From contig DADT01000055.1 in NCBI GenBank assembly GCA_002495065.1, positions 141 to 26,912 on the forward strand: DNA of 26,772 nt. The letters run 5' to 3'. The notes below the pieces were generated by a model. The model was not told the DNA's origin. It did not search any database and worked only from the letters and a program-made list of their open reading frames with translations. The position numbers and the translations under genes were made by a program. Shown piece after piece: positions 1-7,671 of this stretch; within the stretch, counting starts at the first letter, position 1, and every line of letters begins with the position of its first letter. Source of the stretch: Methanoregula sp. UBA471 (GTDB lineage: Archaea > Halobacteriota > Methanomicrobia > Methanomicrobiales > Methanospirillaceae).

Positions 1-129
1 GTCCTCGCGGCACACCGGGCGGGGATTAAAAAGGTAATCCTGCCAAAGGAGAATGCACGGGACCTGGAAGAGGTGCCAGAAGACGTCAGGAGTGAGCTGA
101 CCTTCGTGAAGGTAGAGACCCATCGATGA
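1..129 (+). CDS. lon: C-terminal end of LonA-type ATP-dependent protease (partial, frameshifted)
   Basis: Only the last 42 codons are in the window; the gene enters from the left in frame 1. The peptide begins VLAAHRAGIKKVILPKEN and continues with ARDLEEVP, the signature end of the LonA proteolytic domain (helix, then ILPxEN-DLEE-P). LonA is the soluble AAA+ serine protease that degrades misfolded and regulatory proteins. The frame stops with TGA at 127-129, right after VETHR. Family members normally continue with a final helix of the form I-D-E-V-L-x-x-A-L, and exactly that (IDEVLKEALA) lies in the next frame from 122. An extra C in the CCC run at 119-121, real or a sequencing error, would explain this. 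The catalytic domain core lies outside the window, so activity cannot be judged. Identity is secure from the tail alone; the frameshift status is not. Confidence 0.8.
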   Translation, partial: VLAAHRAGIKKVILPKENARDLEEVPEDVRSELTFVKVETHR

Positions 130-220
130 GGTCTTAAAAGAGGCGCTGGCAATCAACCTGCCCGGACCAGTCCCGTCATATGCAGGAAACGGCCTGGCCC
201 ATGCAGGGACTAATCCATAA
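119..220 (+). other. Out-of-frame continuation of the Lon C-terminus
   Basis: From 122, frame 2 reads IDEVLKEALAINLPGP and then runs to TAA at 218-220. IDEVLKEAL is the expected last helix of LonA, so this stretch was, or still is, the true end of the lon gene. Removing one C from 119-121 joins the two frames and adds about 32 residues. The tail beyond EAL is variable in the family and gives no further check. Confidence 0.6.
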
Positions 221-394
221 CGACATACTCCTCACCGTTGAAAAGGTAACCGTGGATTCCTCACCACCTCTCACCCTCTTTTTCAGGAAAACGGGGAACG
301 GAATGTATTTCAGTTGATCACACAGCAGAATATTTTCGATCACGGGCAAAACCCGGCCAGGCATGCTGTGATGAAACGAAAGGGTAAGGCATTT

Positions 395-574
395 TTAATC
401 CGTGACAGGAAACCGCTCAAAATAGCATTCCCCGGAGGTAAGTGACTCTCCCGGCTTGAGAGCAAGGACGAAATTGTCGGCATGGTCAAGGCATACATAG
501 GCCGAACAGCAGCCATATCCCTGATATCCTATCGCGTCCTTTTCGCAGTACTCGCATTTCATTTTTTCTGCCAT
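395..574 (-). CDS. Small Cys-rich, probably zinc-binding protein (59 aa)
   Basis: The start at 574 (MAEKMKCEYCEKDA) is preceded by AGAGGA seven bases upstream. Upstream in-frame ATGs at 601 and 691 would add 9 or 39 residues without recognisable content. The protein carries CEYC near the N-terminus, then GCC, YVC, LDH and a late C: a Cys/His pattern like a small treble-clef or zinc-ribbon fold. It ends in acidic/aromatic ECYFERFPVTD. No signal peptide or TM segment is visible, so it should be cytoplasmic. I do not recognise a named family. The ordered Cys/His residues and the good ribosome site argue that it is a real gene. It stands alone, minus strand, facing the end of lon. Function unknown; a zinc-dependent nucleic-acid or protein contact is the usual role of such folds but is only an inference. 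Confidence 0.65.
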   Translation of the reverse strand: MAEKMKCEYCEKDAIGYQGYGCCSAYVCLDHADNFVLALKPGESLTSGECYFERFPVTD

Positions 575-764
575 GGTACTTTCCTCTGGTCTTCTTTTCA
601 TAGATACTTTTCCTGCAGCACCGGTTGAGAATGCCGGATAGATCTCATGCTGGCAGAGTACCTTCACGATAATTCCTTCTTTATGGAACACATATTCGAC
701 GAACTATTTCATTGAAAATGAGCTGACAGATTCACCCGGGTAGAACAATCTGGAATAAATCCGA

Positions 765-866
765 TTAAACCGTTACGATGAGCAGGGGCATCACGCTCAA
801 GGGAGGGAAAATCTCATCTGCTTTGGCGATACGCACGCACTCATGACGCTCCTCGGGACTCGCCAT
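765..866 (-). CDS. Possible 33-residue small protein with strong ribosome site
   Basis: On the minus strand an ATG at 866 follows GGAGGGG with an eight-base spacer, one of the best Shine-Dalgarno matches in the window. About 40 bases before the ATG is CGAAATTTAACTT, a plausible BRE plus TATA box. The peptide starts MASPEERHECVRIAKADEI and ends in a hydrophobic stretch (FPPLSVMPLLIVTV) before TAA at 765-767. The hydrophobic end could touch the membrane but is short for a TM helix. There is no family match I can name. It could be a true microprotein or a chance ORF; the ribosome site is the only real support. Confidence 0.35.
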   Translation of the reverse strand: MASPEERHECVRIAKADEIFPPLSVMPLLIVTV

Positions 867-1013
867 TGGCTTTTCCCCTCCGGAAAAGACTTCAAAGAAA
901 AGTTAAATTTCGTGATATTACATTTCTCAACTGACCTGCAAGATAGTAATGGATCTGGCAATAATTAACCCACTTGAACCGGGATAGTCCATCATCAGCT
1001 GTTGTCCCGACAC

Positions 1014-1709
1014 TTACCGTGCTTTTGACTGGATTCTCGGTTCAATGATGGTCCAGATCCAGTCGGCAAGTTCGCGGATATTTTTGGTCTGGATGTAGAT
1101 TTCACCGGGTCCGGAAATTTCCGTGACAAGTCCTTCCCCTCCAAGAAGTGTCTCCTTGAGCCCGCCGAATTTTGTCACCGTATACTGGCAGGTGTCGCTG
1201 AATGCAACAAGGTGGTGGTTATCAACGATCAGGCTCTCACCTGCAGCAAGGGTGTGCCTGTCAATTGCCCCGAAGGTGTTGATAAACAGGAGGCCGCTTC
1301 CGCTGACCTTGATCATGAAAAGCCCCTGGCCAAAGAGCCCTTTGGTGAACCCCTGCCACTGGATATCGAGGTTAACCTCATTTTCTGAGGCCACGTACGC
1401 AGCTTTCTGGATGATGTAGCCGCGGGCGGGAGTGACCTCAAGGGTTTCGATATCCCCGAGCGGTGCAGAGCTGAATGCTGCCTCACCGGCACTACCTTCA
1501 GCGGTAAAATCGTTGACAAAGAAGGACTGTCCGCCAATGAGAGCTATCCCAAGGGAGCCCCAGAATCCTTTCTCCCGTTTGCGGGTCCGGACCCCGAGCG
1601 TTGGCTGCATGTACGTCATCGATCCTGATTCAGCTGCAATGGATTCACCGGGATTCAGGCGCACAACAAGCAGCGAGAAAGATGGCTTATACTTGATCTC
1701 ATACTTCAT
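1014..1709 (-). CDS. TIGR00266/AIM24-family protein
   Basis: 231 residues from the ATG at 1709 (MKYEIKYKPSFSLLVVRLNP). The start fits the family, whose members open with a short strand of this kind followed by a 'Y/F-x-L-x-V-x-L-x-P-G-E' segment and a GSM motif (here ESGSMTYM). The rest is glycine-rich beta structure (GGQSFFVNDFTAEGSAGEAAF, GFTKGLFGQGLF, GGLKETLLGGEGLVTEISGPG), as expected for the double-stranded beta-helix fold of AIM24/DUF124. No catalytic residues are known. Bacterial and archaeal members are cytoplasmic proteins of unclear role; the mitochondrial relative affects inner-membrane organisation. A longer frame back to 1775 exists but is unlikely, because a TATA box at 1732-1740 puts transcription start about at the 1709 ATG (leaderless). 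Single-gene unit. Confidence 0.85.
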   Translation of the reverse strand: MKYEIKYKPSFSLLVVRLNPGESIAAESGSMTYMQPTLGVRTRKREKGFWGSLGIALIGGQSFFVNDFTAEGSAGEAAFSSAPLGDIETLEVTPARGYIIQKAAYVASENEVNLDIQWQGFTKGLFGQGLFMIKVSGSGLLFINTFGAIDRHTLAAGESLIVDNHHLVAFSDTCQYTVTKFGGLKETLLGGEGLVTEISGPGEIYIQTKNIRELADWIWTIIEPRIQSKAR

Positions 1710-2036
1710 GATCGCGAATAGGAGTTTCCGGCAATAAAGATTGTGTTCCAGCCAGGAACCGGATTTCTGGCACAATCCTCTCTCTTCGACCTGCGGATAT
1801 CTGCACTCATGGATACCGAATACTCTCTGAAGGGGTTCTGCCCGGTAGAGGAACGATACCTGTACATCTGCTGATATCGTTAATCACCTAACCTTTCCGT
1901 GGAGTTGACGCCGCCCTCTCACTCATGACCGGTAATCAGGAAGGAACAAACATCCCTTGGGTAAAATATCGGGAAAGGATCGCTTCGGAGACTATTTTAT
2001 TCCTGAACTCACTTCTAGTCTAAGGGGAACGACTGT
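1710..2036. other. Divergent intergenic region (327 bp)
   Basis: This holds the upstream signals of two divergent genes and no convincing gene. For the minus gene there is the TATA at 1732-1740. For the plus gene there is TATTTTAT at 1993-2000 and AAGGGG at 2022-2027, nine bases before the ATG at 2037. A 21-codon plus ORF at 1809-1874 has no ribosome site and is not called. I see nothing else in it. Confidence 0.5.
1732..1740 (-). promoter_or_regulatory. TATA box of the AIM24-family gene (leaderless)
   Basis: Minus-strand TCTTTATTG is centred about 27 bases before the ATG at 1709, the spacing expected between an archaeal TATA box and the transcription start. No Shine-Dalgarno lies between, so a leaderless mRNA is likely. 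Confidence 0.5.
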
Positions 2037-2603
2037 ATGAAACGAGCCGCATTACTCATCATCGATATGCAGAATGACTTTGTCCTGGAAGGCGCACCGC
2101 TCAGGGTTGCACAGGGAAGGGCCGTAATCCCGAAAATTCTTGAGATACTCGGGCATTTCCGTGCAGAAAACCGGCCTGTTTTCCATGTGCTCCGTGTCCA
2201 CCGCAGGGATGGTTCCGATGTCGAGATCATACGACAGGAGCTCTTTGAAAAACAACCGTTTGCCATTGAAGGCACTCGCGGTGCCCAGGTTGTCGACGAG
2301 CTGTCACCTGCCCCGGGAGAGTACGTAATTCCTAAGACAAGAATGAGCGCCTTCATCGGCACCGAGCTGGACCTCATGCTCCGGAATCTCGGCATAACGG
2401 ACCTTATCGTAACAGGGATCCAGACCCCGAACTGCATACGGACCTCGGTTTTTGATGCCATTGCCTACAATTACCATGTCACCCTCATAGAGGATGCAGT
2501 CGGGGCGAAGAACGACACCATTCACCATGCCAATGTCCAGGATATGGCAAATATCGGTGTCAGGATCATGAAAACCCGGGAATTTCTCTCAAATCCCCCG
2601 TGA
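2037..2603 (+). CDS. Isochorismatase/nicotinamidase-family cysteine hydrolase
   Basis: 188 residues. The family triad is visible: Asp10 in ALLIIDMQNDF, Lys100 in YVIPKTRMSAF and Cys133 in TGIQTPNCIRTS. This Rossmann-like fold uses Asp-Lys-Cys to hydrolyse amide or vinyl-ether bonds (nicotinamide, pyrazinamide, ureidoacrylate, isochorismate). The PNC-x-R-x-S segment and the lack of a clear His metal cluster make the exact substrate uncertain; nicotinamidase is not proven. Length is normal for the family. Start ATG with AAGGGG nine bases before and a TATA box at 1993-2000. It is followed after 27 bases by a TauE/SafE exporter, so the two are probably co-transcribed. This could link a hydrolytic step to export of a small anion, but that link is inference. 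Confidence 0.88.
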   Translation: MKRAALLIIDMQNDFVLEGAPLRVAQGRAVIPKILEILGHFRAENRPVFHVLRVHRRDGSDVEIIRQELFEKQPFAIEGTRGAQVVDELSPAPGEYVIPKTRMSAFIGTELDLMLRNLGITDLIVTGIQTPNCIRTSVFDAIAYNYHVTLIEDAVGAKNDTIHHANVQDMANIGVRIMKTREFLSNPP

Positions 2604-2630
2604 GAGGCCCCGGAAAGGAACCGGCAATTC

Positions 2631-3398
2631 ATGCTTCCGGCATCTGAACTCATCATCGCTGGTCTTGCAGCCGTTGCTGCAGGGTTTATCAATGCACTTG
2701 CCGGCGGGGGGACCCTCATATCATTCCCTGCACTTGTTGCACTGGGAATACCCGGAATTTCTGCAAATATCACCAGCACGGTGGCATTATGCCCGGGATA
2801 CCTTGGTGGAGCAATAGCCCAGAAAAAGGATCTCAGGGGACAGGAAAAGCGCCTGTGGGTGCTCGTCCCGGCCGGGATTATCGGAGGCATCGGCGGGGGT
2901 ATCCTGCTCATTTATCTCAGCCCGGATATATTCCGTATACTCGTGCCCTTCCTGATCCTGCTGGCATCTGTAGTGCTGGCAGTCCAAGACCGGGTCAGGA
3001 CATGGGTAGAAAAACATTCCGGCAGCGCTGGCTCGAAAAAACGGGGACTAACCGGCACGTTTCTTCCTGTCAGCCTTGCAGCAGTTTACGGAGGTTATTT
3101 CGGGGCGGGACTGAGCGTGATTGTTCTTGCCGTCCTCGGGCTCTTTATTGATGACACCCTGACCCGCCTCAGTGCACTTAAGCAGTGTATCTCACTCAGT
3201 GTTAATGGAGCAGCAGCAGTGTTTTTCATCTTTTCCGGCCTCGTGGTATGGCCGTTTGCCGTTATCATGGCAGCCGGGGCCCTGGCGGGTGGAGCACTGG
3301 GTGGAAGTGTTGCCGGACGTATAAACCCGATTTTGTTGCGGTGGACGGTTGTGGTGATTGGTCTCGTTGTCGGTATTGTTTTACTCGCACAACCGTAA
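2631..3398 (+). CDS. TauE/SafE (TSUP) family membrane transporter
   Basis: 255 residues, almost wholly hydrophobic, with about eight TM helices. The first helix pair carries AAGFINALAGGGTLISFPAL, and the second half repeats it as YGGYFGAGLSVIVLAVLGL; this internal duplication with G-rich helix starts is the hallmark of TSUP (formerly DUF81). Members export or import sulfite, sulfoacetate, taurine-derived or other organic anions across the cytoplasmic membrane. Substrate cannot be read from sequence. The ATG at 2631 follows GGAAAGGAAC. It lies 27 bases after the isochorismatase-like gene and probably shares its mRNA. It converges with the S16 protease gene; no plus-strand oligo-T terminator is seen after it. 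Confidence 0.9.
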   Translation: MLPASELIIAGLAAVAAGFINALAGGGTLISFPALVALGIPGISANITSTVALCPGYLGGAIAQKKDLRGQEKRLWVLVPAGIIGGIGGGILLIYLSPDIFRILVPFLILLASVVLAVQDRVRTWVEKHSGSAGSKKRGLTGTFLPVSLAAVYGGYFGAGLSVIVLAVLGLFIDDTLTRLSALKQCISLSVNGAAAVFFIFSGLVVWPFAVIMAAGALAGGALGGSVAGRINPILLRWTVVVIGLVVGIVLLAQP

Positions 3399-3438
3399 AA
3401 CGGATTTTCCAATGGCGCTGGTAAGACTGGTCAGTAAT

Positions 3439-3445
3439 AAAAAAA
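3439..3445 (-). terminator. Oligo-T terminator of the S16 protease gene
   Basis: Seven T on the minus strand lie 25-32 bases after the stop of the minus gene ending at 3471, the usual signal for archaeal factor-independent termination. Confidence 0.5.
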
Positions 3446-3470
3446 GGTGATGCTCCATTTCCGGGAATAC

Positions 3471-4394
3471 TCATTGTGAAGATTTCAAAGCAATGGCAAT
3501 GACTTCATCTATCGTATCTACATACGTGACAGAAATACCGATATTTTCCTCGATATAGTCACGGGCATCCACCGGTGACTGTCGGGATACATCGAAGATC
3601 CCACCCGTTGTCTGGACCGGAGGACTGATCATCTGGTTTTCTTCGGGAATCAGGAACAGGGTTTTCCCGATTTCTTTTGCGGCAGTCGCCTTTGCCACGA
3701 CGCCACCGATTGCACCGATATGCCCGTCACTGTCGATTGTGCCGGTCAGGGTAAGGGATTCATCGATGGGTTGTTTTTCGATGGCAGAGATCATAAGCAG
3801 CGTCATCAGTGCACCGGCGCTCGGGCCATCCACTTCAGAGATCATATCACCGGATTCGATTGAGAATATCACATCGCTTCCTGACAGGTCAAAGCCGGTC
3901 CTGTTCCTCGCTACGGCCACTGCCGTGTTCGCCGCACCCTGGAACACCACACCCATCAGCGGTTTTGTCTGGACCAGCACCCTTCCCCTGCCCGGCGTAA
4001 TCTCCGCGGAGATATTCATTATTGACCCTTTCTGAACAACAACCTGGGCAACATACCTCCCCCGGTTCACAATCTGGATACTCTGGCTCACCGCAGGTGC
4101 CTGGAGTGAGGCATACCCGGTAGATCCCGGGGACAGGGATCCCACCGAAGGTGTCTGACCTGCCTCTATATTCAACCGGGTATTTTCCAGGGTAAGGCTA
4201 TTTACCTGGCTGAGCAGCTCAGATATCCTGTTCTGGTCTGAAGGTACATAAAACGCCAGGAAATAGATGTTAATACAGACCGAAGCGATGAGGAGTGCCG
4301 TTACCAGGCGGGAAGTTTTCGTTGGATCATCACCCTTGTCGTTCTCAGGGAGTATATTTTCTATCCGACTATATGGGATTTTTGTACGAGGCAA
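3471..4394 (-). CDS. Membrane-anchored Lon-type (S16) serine protease without ATPase domain
   Basis: 307 residues. Residues 29-50 form one TM helix (LVTALLIASVCINIYFLAFY), followed by a short coiled coil (about 55-78, with the repeat LLSQVNSLTLENTRL) and a Ser/Gly linker. Residues about 110-305 form a Lon proteolytic domain. Catalytic Ser192 is in EVDGPSAGALM and catalytic Lys235 in GAIGGVVAKATAAKEIG: the Ser-Lys dyad of family S16. There is no Walker A/B, unlike LonA, so it is an ATP-independent S16 protein, with the protease domain probably outside the membrane (N-in from the charged N-terminus). Related archaeal S16 proteins exist but their substrates are unknown. Start is TTG at 4394 with GAGGA just before; no ATG is available ahead of the TM helix. 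Divergent from the two-TM protein at 4549. It may act in envelope protein quality control (inference). Confidence 0.82.
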   Translation of the reverse strand: MPRTKIPYSRIENILPENDKGDDPTKTSRLVTALLIASVCINIYFLAFYVPSDQNRISELLSQVNSLTLENTRLNIEAGQTPSVGSLSPGSTGYASLQAPAVSQSIQIVNRGRYVAQVVVQKGSIMNISAEITPGRGRVLVQTKPLMGVVFQGAANTAVAVARNRTGFDLSGSDVIFSIESGDMISEVDGPSAGALMTLLMISAIEKQPIDESLTLTGTIDSDGHIGAIGGVVAKATAAKEIGKTLFLIPEENQMISPPVQTTGGIFDVSRQSPVDARDYIEENIGISVTYVDTIDEVIAIALKSSQ

Positions 4395-4463
4395 AAATCC
4401 TCAGGATTCGGCGTGTGTCCCCATTATCCCTATTACCCGTTCCCTTAAAGGTGCCGGGATGCA

Positions 4464-4472
4464 TTTTTATTG
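4464..4472 (+). promoter_or_regulatory. Putative TATA box for the two-TM protein gene
   Basis: TTTTTATTG about 77 bases before the ATG at 4549 would place transcription start near 4495 and leave a 50-base leader. It lies in the 154-base gap between divergent genes. Confidence 0.35.
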
Positions 4473-4548
4473 TTCCATTTTTCCACCCCCGGGATAGTGA
4501 CGCGAAATCGAATGCATTATTTTCCTGTCCGGCACAGATGAAACACAG

Positions 4549-5292
4549 ATGAAAGCAGATACCCGCTGGAAACTGATCGTGGGAATGGGACTGGTCACCT
4601 TGTCCATCGTCCTGTACGCCGCCCATTACCTGGTCTTTCATGACGAGCATCACCTCTTTATTTTTTTTATCGGGGACCTTGCCTTTGTCCCTGTTGAAGT
4701 CCTCATCGTCACCCTCATCATCGACCAGATGCTCGAGTCCCGGGAAAGACAGCAGAGAATTGAGAAGCTGAATATGGTCATTGGTACATTCTTCGCGACC
4801 ATCGGGACATCACTTCTTTCCCAGCTTTCCCGTGCTGATCCCGGCATAAGTTCCATTGAAGAGCGACTTGTGATTGGACAAGACTGGAAAAACAACCAGT
4901 TCAATGAGGTCCTTGCCTGCCTTAACTCATACACGTGCACGGTCGGGATTGACCGTGTTGATAAGGAAGCCCTGCGGAATTTTCTTTCCGGGCACGAGGA
5001 TTTCCTGATCAGGATTATGGAAAACCCGATGATCTTTGAGCATGAATCGTTCACGGATCTCATTCTTGCGCTCGATCACCTCACAAAAGAGATGAAAGCA
5101 CGAGGTGATTTTAATGCACTTCCCTTAAGAGACCTGAATCACCTGGAAGGCGATATGCGGCGTGTATATGAGCGTCTGGTTCCTGAATGGCTGAAATACA
5201 TGGAATACCTCAAGACCCATTACCCCTACCTGTTCAGCCTTGCGATGCGCACAAACCCGTTTGATTCCAGGGCCTCAGTGGTAGTGCATTAA
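4549..5292 (+). CDS. Conserved-looking protein with two N-terminal TM helices, function unknown
   Basis: 247 residues. TM1 is about residues 8-30 and TM2 about 36-62, joined by a short His/Asp-rich loop (FHDEHH). TM2 ends in an amphipathic coiled segment (IIDQMLESRERQQRIEKLNMV). The rest (about 75-247) is a soluble, mainly helical cytoplasmic domain rich in charged residues. I do not recognise a family with a name. The layout, two TM helices plus a coiled stalk and a helical domain, resembles membrane-tethered scaffold or signalling proteins, but no catalytic motif is present. No clear Shine-Dalgarno precedes the ATG; an ATG nine bases earlier closes at once. Divergent partner of the S16 protease gene. 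Codon use is like the neighbours. Confidence 0.75.
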   Translation: MKADTRWKLIVGMGLVTLSIVLYAAHYLVFHDEHHLFIFFIGDLAFVPVEVLIVTLIIDQMLESRERQQRIEKLNMVIGTFFATIGTSLLSQLSRADPGISSIEERLVIGQDWKNNQFNEVLACLNSYTCTVGIDRVDKEALRNFLSGHEDFLIRIMENPMIFEHESFTDLILALDHLTKEMKARGDFNALPLRDLNHLEGDMRRVYERLVPEWLKYMEYLKTHYPYLFSLAMRTNPFDSRASVVVH

Positions 5293-5393
5293 GACTTCGG
5301 TCACTTTTTCTCCCTCATAGAAGAGTGAACGAGTTCTCCCTACAGCGAATGATATTTTTGTGATTTCTGCATATAGGATAAGAAGGAATTTGC

Positions 5394-7403
5394 GTGGCTC
5401 TTGAATTACTCACCGATATCCTGATCATTTTTGCCATCGCACTCATCGTCGGGATAATTTTCAACCGGATTAAGGTACCGCCGCTCGTGGCCTTTATTCT
5501 CACCGGTATCATTGTCGGTCCTTTCGGATTCAGTATCATCCACGATCAGGATCAGGTCAGGAGCCTCGCAGAGATCGGGATCATCCTTTTGCTTTTCACC
5601 ATTGGTCTGGAGTTTTCATTCAAGGATCTCTGGAAAATACGGCTTATTGCCATTATCGGAGGAGCTCTCCAGGTCGGACTGTCATTTGCCTTTTTCTTCG
5701 GGCTGGCACTCCTGAACGGCCTGCCCGTAAATGAGGCAGTACTATTGGGTTTTCTCTTCTCCCTGTCCAGTACCGCAATAGTGCTCAAGATCCTGCACCA
5801 GACAGGAGAAATGGATTCCCCGCATGGGAGTATTGCGCTCGGCATCCTGATCTTCCAGGATCTCGCGGCAATTCCCATGATCATGGCAATCCCGTTCCTT
5901 GCAAGCATCCCCCAGTTCAATCCGATGCCCCTGCTTTCGGGTGAGGCGCTCGTTTCTCTCGTTGTGCGGGACCTGGCAATCGTCCTTGTCCTTGTTGCGG
6001 CGGCAAAATGGATTATCCCCCGCGTCATGTATGAGATTTCGAGAAGCAGGAACCAGGAGTTGTTCTTACTCTTTGTCATCCTGACCTGCTTCGGTGTTGC
6101 GTGGATGGTCTCTTTTACCGGAATTTCGATTGCTATCGGTGCCCTGCTTGCCGGTCTTATAATTTCCGGATCGGAATACAGTCACCAGGCTGCCAGCATT
6201 GTCCTTCCCTTCCGGGACATCTTCACCAGTTTCTTCTTCATTTCAGTGGGGATGCTGGTTAATATTCAGTTCCTGTTCGACAATTTCTGGTTTGTCGCAT
6301 TTTTAATTGTTATAGTAATTATCGTCAAAGCACTGCTGGCAACAGCTGCACCTCTCGCCCTCGGGTACCCGCTCCGGACAGCAGTGATGACCGGGCTTGC
6401 GCTTGCTCAGATAGGGGAATTTTCATTTATTATTGCCCAGAGCGGGTTTATTACCGGTATCCTCCCATTCGGTATCTACCAGACGTTTCTTGTTGTTGCC
6501 CTGATCACCATGGCCGCCACTCCGTTTGTAATCGGGCTGAGTCAGCCTATTACCACAATACTTTGTGAAATTCCTGCTTTGTCTAAGGTTGCACGGGGCA
6601 GCTGCAGTACCGATGATACTTCAATCCGACGGGTAAAAAAAGATCATCTGGTTATTATCGGGTACGGGGTGACAGGGAGAAACCTTGCGCTTACCGCAAG
6701 AAAGGCCGGGATCGAGTATACCATTATCGAGCTCAATCCGGATCTCGTAACTGAAGCACGGAAGCAGGGGGAACCGGTAGTATTCGGGGATGCGACCACC
6801 GAAGGGGTACTGGAACATGCAGGAATTCCGACCGCACGGATCGCGGTTGTGGCGATAAATGATCCGGTTGCGACCCGTAAGATTGTCAGCATCAGCCGCA
6901 GTCTCGCTCACGGGATTTCGATTATTGTGCGGACGCGGTACATCAGCGAGGTCGAAGCCCTGAAGGAAGGAGGGGCAGATGAGGTTATTGCCGAAGAATT
7001 TGAGACTTCCGTCGAGATCTTCACGGTTGTGCTCAATAAATATTTCGTCCCCCGGGACAGGATAGAGAGCTTCATCATCGATGTCCGGGCGAATGGTTAC
7101 CGGATATTGCGGAGCCGGACTCCGGTGCAGGGAACGCTTTCGGATCTTTTGAGGAATATTCCCAATACCACAATAACAGCATTCACCGTTGAACACAACT
7201 CTCCGTTGGAGGGAAAAACTCTCGGGGAGTTCAACCTCAGGAAACGGCATAACATCCTCGTACTTGCAATACGACGGGGCGATTCGGTTATAACCGGGTT
7301 AAGTGGCGAGTCTCGGCTCGAGGGCGGGGATATTGCCATTGTATATGCGATACCGGACGATATTGCAAAGGGTGCGGTGCTTTTTAAGAGGGCGGAAACA
7401 TAA
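5394..7403 (+). CDS. CPA2-family cation/proton antiporter with TrkA-N and TrkA-C (RCK) domains
   Basis: 669 residues. About residues 1-385 are a Na+/H+-exchanger membrane domain with some 12-13 helices (GIIVGPFGF, LAEIGIILLLFTIGLEFSF, GFLFSLSSTAIVLKIL, ALGILIFQDLAAIPMI, the last holding the transport Asp of the CPA2 'FQD' motif). Residues about 415-530 are a Rossmann TrkA-N domain (VIIGYGVTGRNLALTARKAG, nucleotide site GYGVTG, then E in IIELNPD). Residues about 585-665 are a TrkA-C domain (LEGKTLGEFNLRKRHNILVLAI). This is the KefB/KefC-like layout; such proteins exchange K+ or Na+ for H+ and are gated by NAD(H) or ligands. The ion is not decidable here. Start is GTG at 5394, preceded by AGAAGGA; no ATG is nearby. 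Single gene, ended by oligo-T at 7411-7416. Confidence 0.93.
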   Translation: MALELLTDILIIFAIALIVGIIFNRIKVPPLVAFILTGIIVGPFGFSIIHDQDQVRSLAEIGIILLLFTIGLEFSFKDLWKIRLIAIIGGALQVGLSFAFFFGLALLNGLPVNEAVLLGFLFSLSSTAIVLKILHQTGEMDSPHGSIALGILIFQDLAAIPMIMAIPFLASIPQFNPMPLLSGEALVSLVVRDLAIVLVLVAAAKWIIPRVMYEISRSRNQELFLLFVILTCFGVAWMVSFTGISIAIGALLAGLIISGSEYSHQAASIVLPFRDIFTSFFFISVGMLVNIQFLFDNFWFVAFLIVIVIIVKALLATAAPLALGYPLRTAVMTGLALAQIGEFSFIIAQSGFITGILPFGIYQTFLVVALITMAATPFVIGLSQPITTILCEIPALSKVARGSCSTDDTSIRRVKKDHLVIIGYGVTGRNLALTARKAGIEYTIIELNPDLVTEARKQGEPVVFGDATTEGVLEHAGIPTARIAVVAINDPVATRKIVSISRSLAHGISIIVRTRYISEVEALKEGGADEVIAEEFETSVEIFTVVLNKYFVPRDRIESFIIDVRANGYRILRSRTPVQGTLSDLLRNIPNTTITAFTVEHNSPLEGKTLGEFNLRKRHNILVLAIRRGDSVITGLSGESRLEGGDIAIVYAIPDDIAKGAVLFKRAET

Positions 7404-7410
7404 GCCGTTA

Positions 7411-7416
7411 TTTTTT
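7411..7416 (+). terminator. Oligo-T terminator of the antiporter gene
   Basis: T6 in GTTATTTTTTCC begins eight bases after the stop codon. This is consistent with archaeal termination. Confidence 0.45.
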
Positions 7417-7556
7417 CCTTCTGAAAAAAGTTCCTGATAATACCTGATTATGATATGATTTAAAGGAAACTTATGTTAATTCAATTTCGACGTATTAATA
7501 AAAAGACTGCTGCCGAATACTGATTTTGTTCAGATTCGATTTTTCGAAAATTTTAT

Positions 7557-7671
7557 GATGATTTCCCGCCTCAGGGCCTCTCCGAGGCACGGCGGGTCAG
7601 GAGGTTTGTTTCGGATTTTTGGTTATTGAACCGCCGCGGGGGCGTCCCTTTTTGGTGCGGCGGCGTTCATC
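7557..7671 (-). repeat. Structured intergenic repeat, copy 1 (minus orientation)
   Basis: Read on the minus strand: GATGAACGCCGCCGC, loop, GCGGCGGTTCAATAAC, then a 30-40 base A/C-rich linker, then CCCGCCGTGCCTC-GGA-GAGGC-CCTGA-GGCGGG. Hairpin 1 is 7631-7663 (7-bp stem CCGCCGC/GCGGCGG) and hairpin 2 is 7565-7596 (outer 6-bp stem CCCGCC/GGCGGG, inner stem GCCTC/GAGGC). The element ends pair as GATGA/TCATC (7557-7561 with 7667-7671). The only copy of the family in this orientation in the window. Confidence 0.85.

Noticed and set aside
176..364. 62-codon minus ORF, and a 45-codon plus ORF at 180-317
   Set aside because: They overlap each other and the end of lon. Neither has a well-placed ribosome site or recognisable domain.
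1809..1874. 21-codon plus ORF in the divergent intergenic region
   Set aside because: No ribosome site and no promoter at the right distance.
5552..6079. Long minus-strand ORFs inside the antiporter gene (also 6621-7250)
   Set aside because: Mirror frames of a GC-rich coding gene, with Arg/Ser/Pro-rich low-complexity translations. The plus-strand protein has full family motifs.
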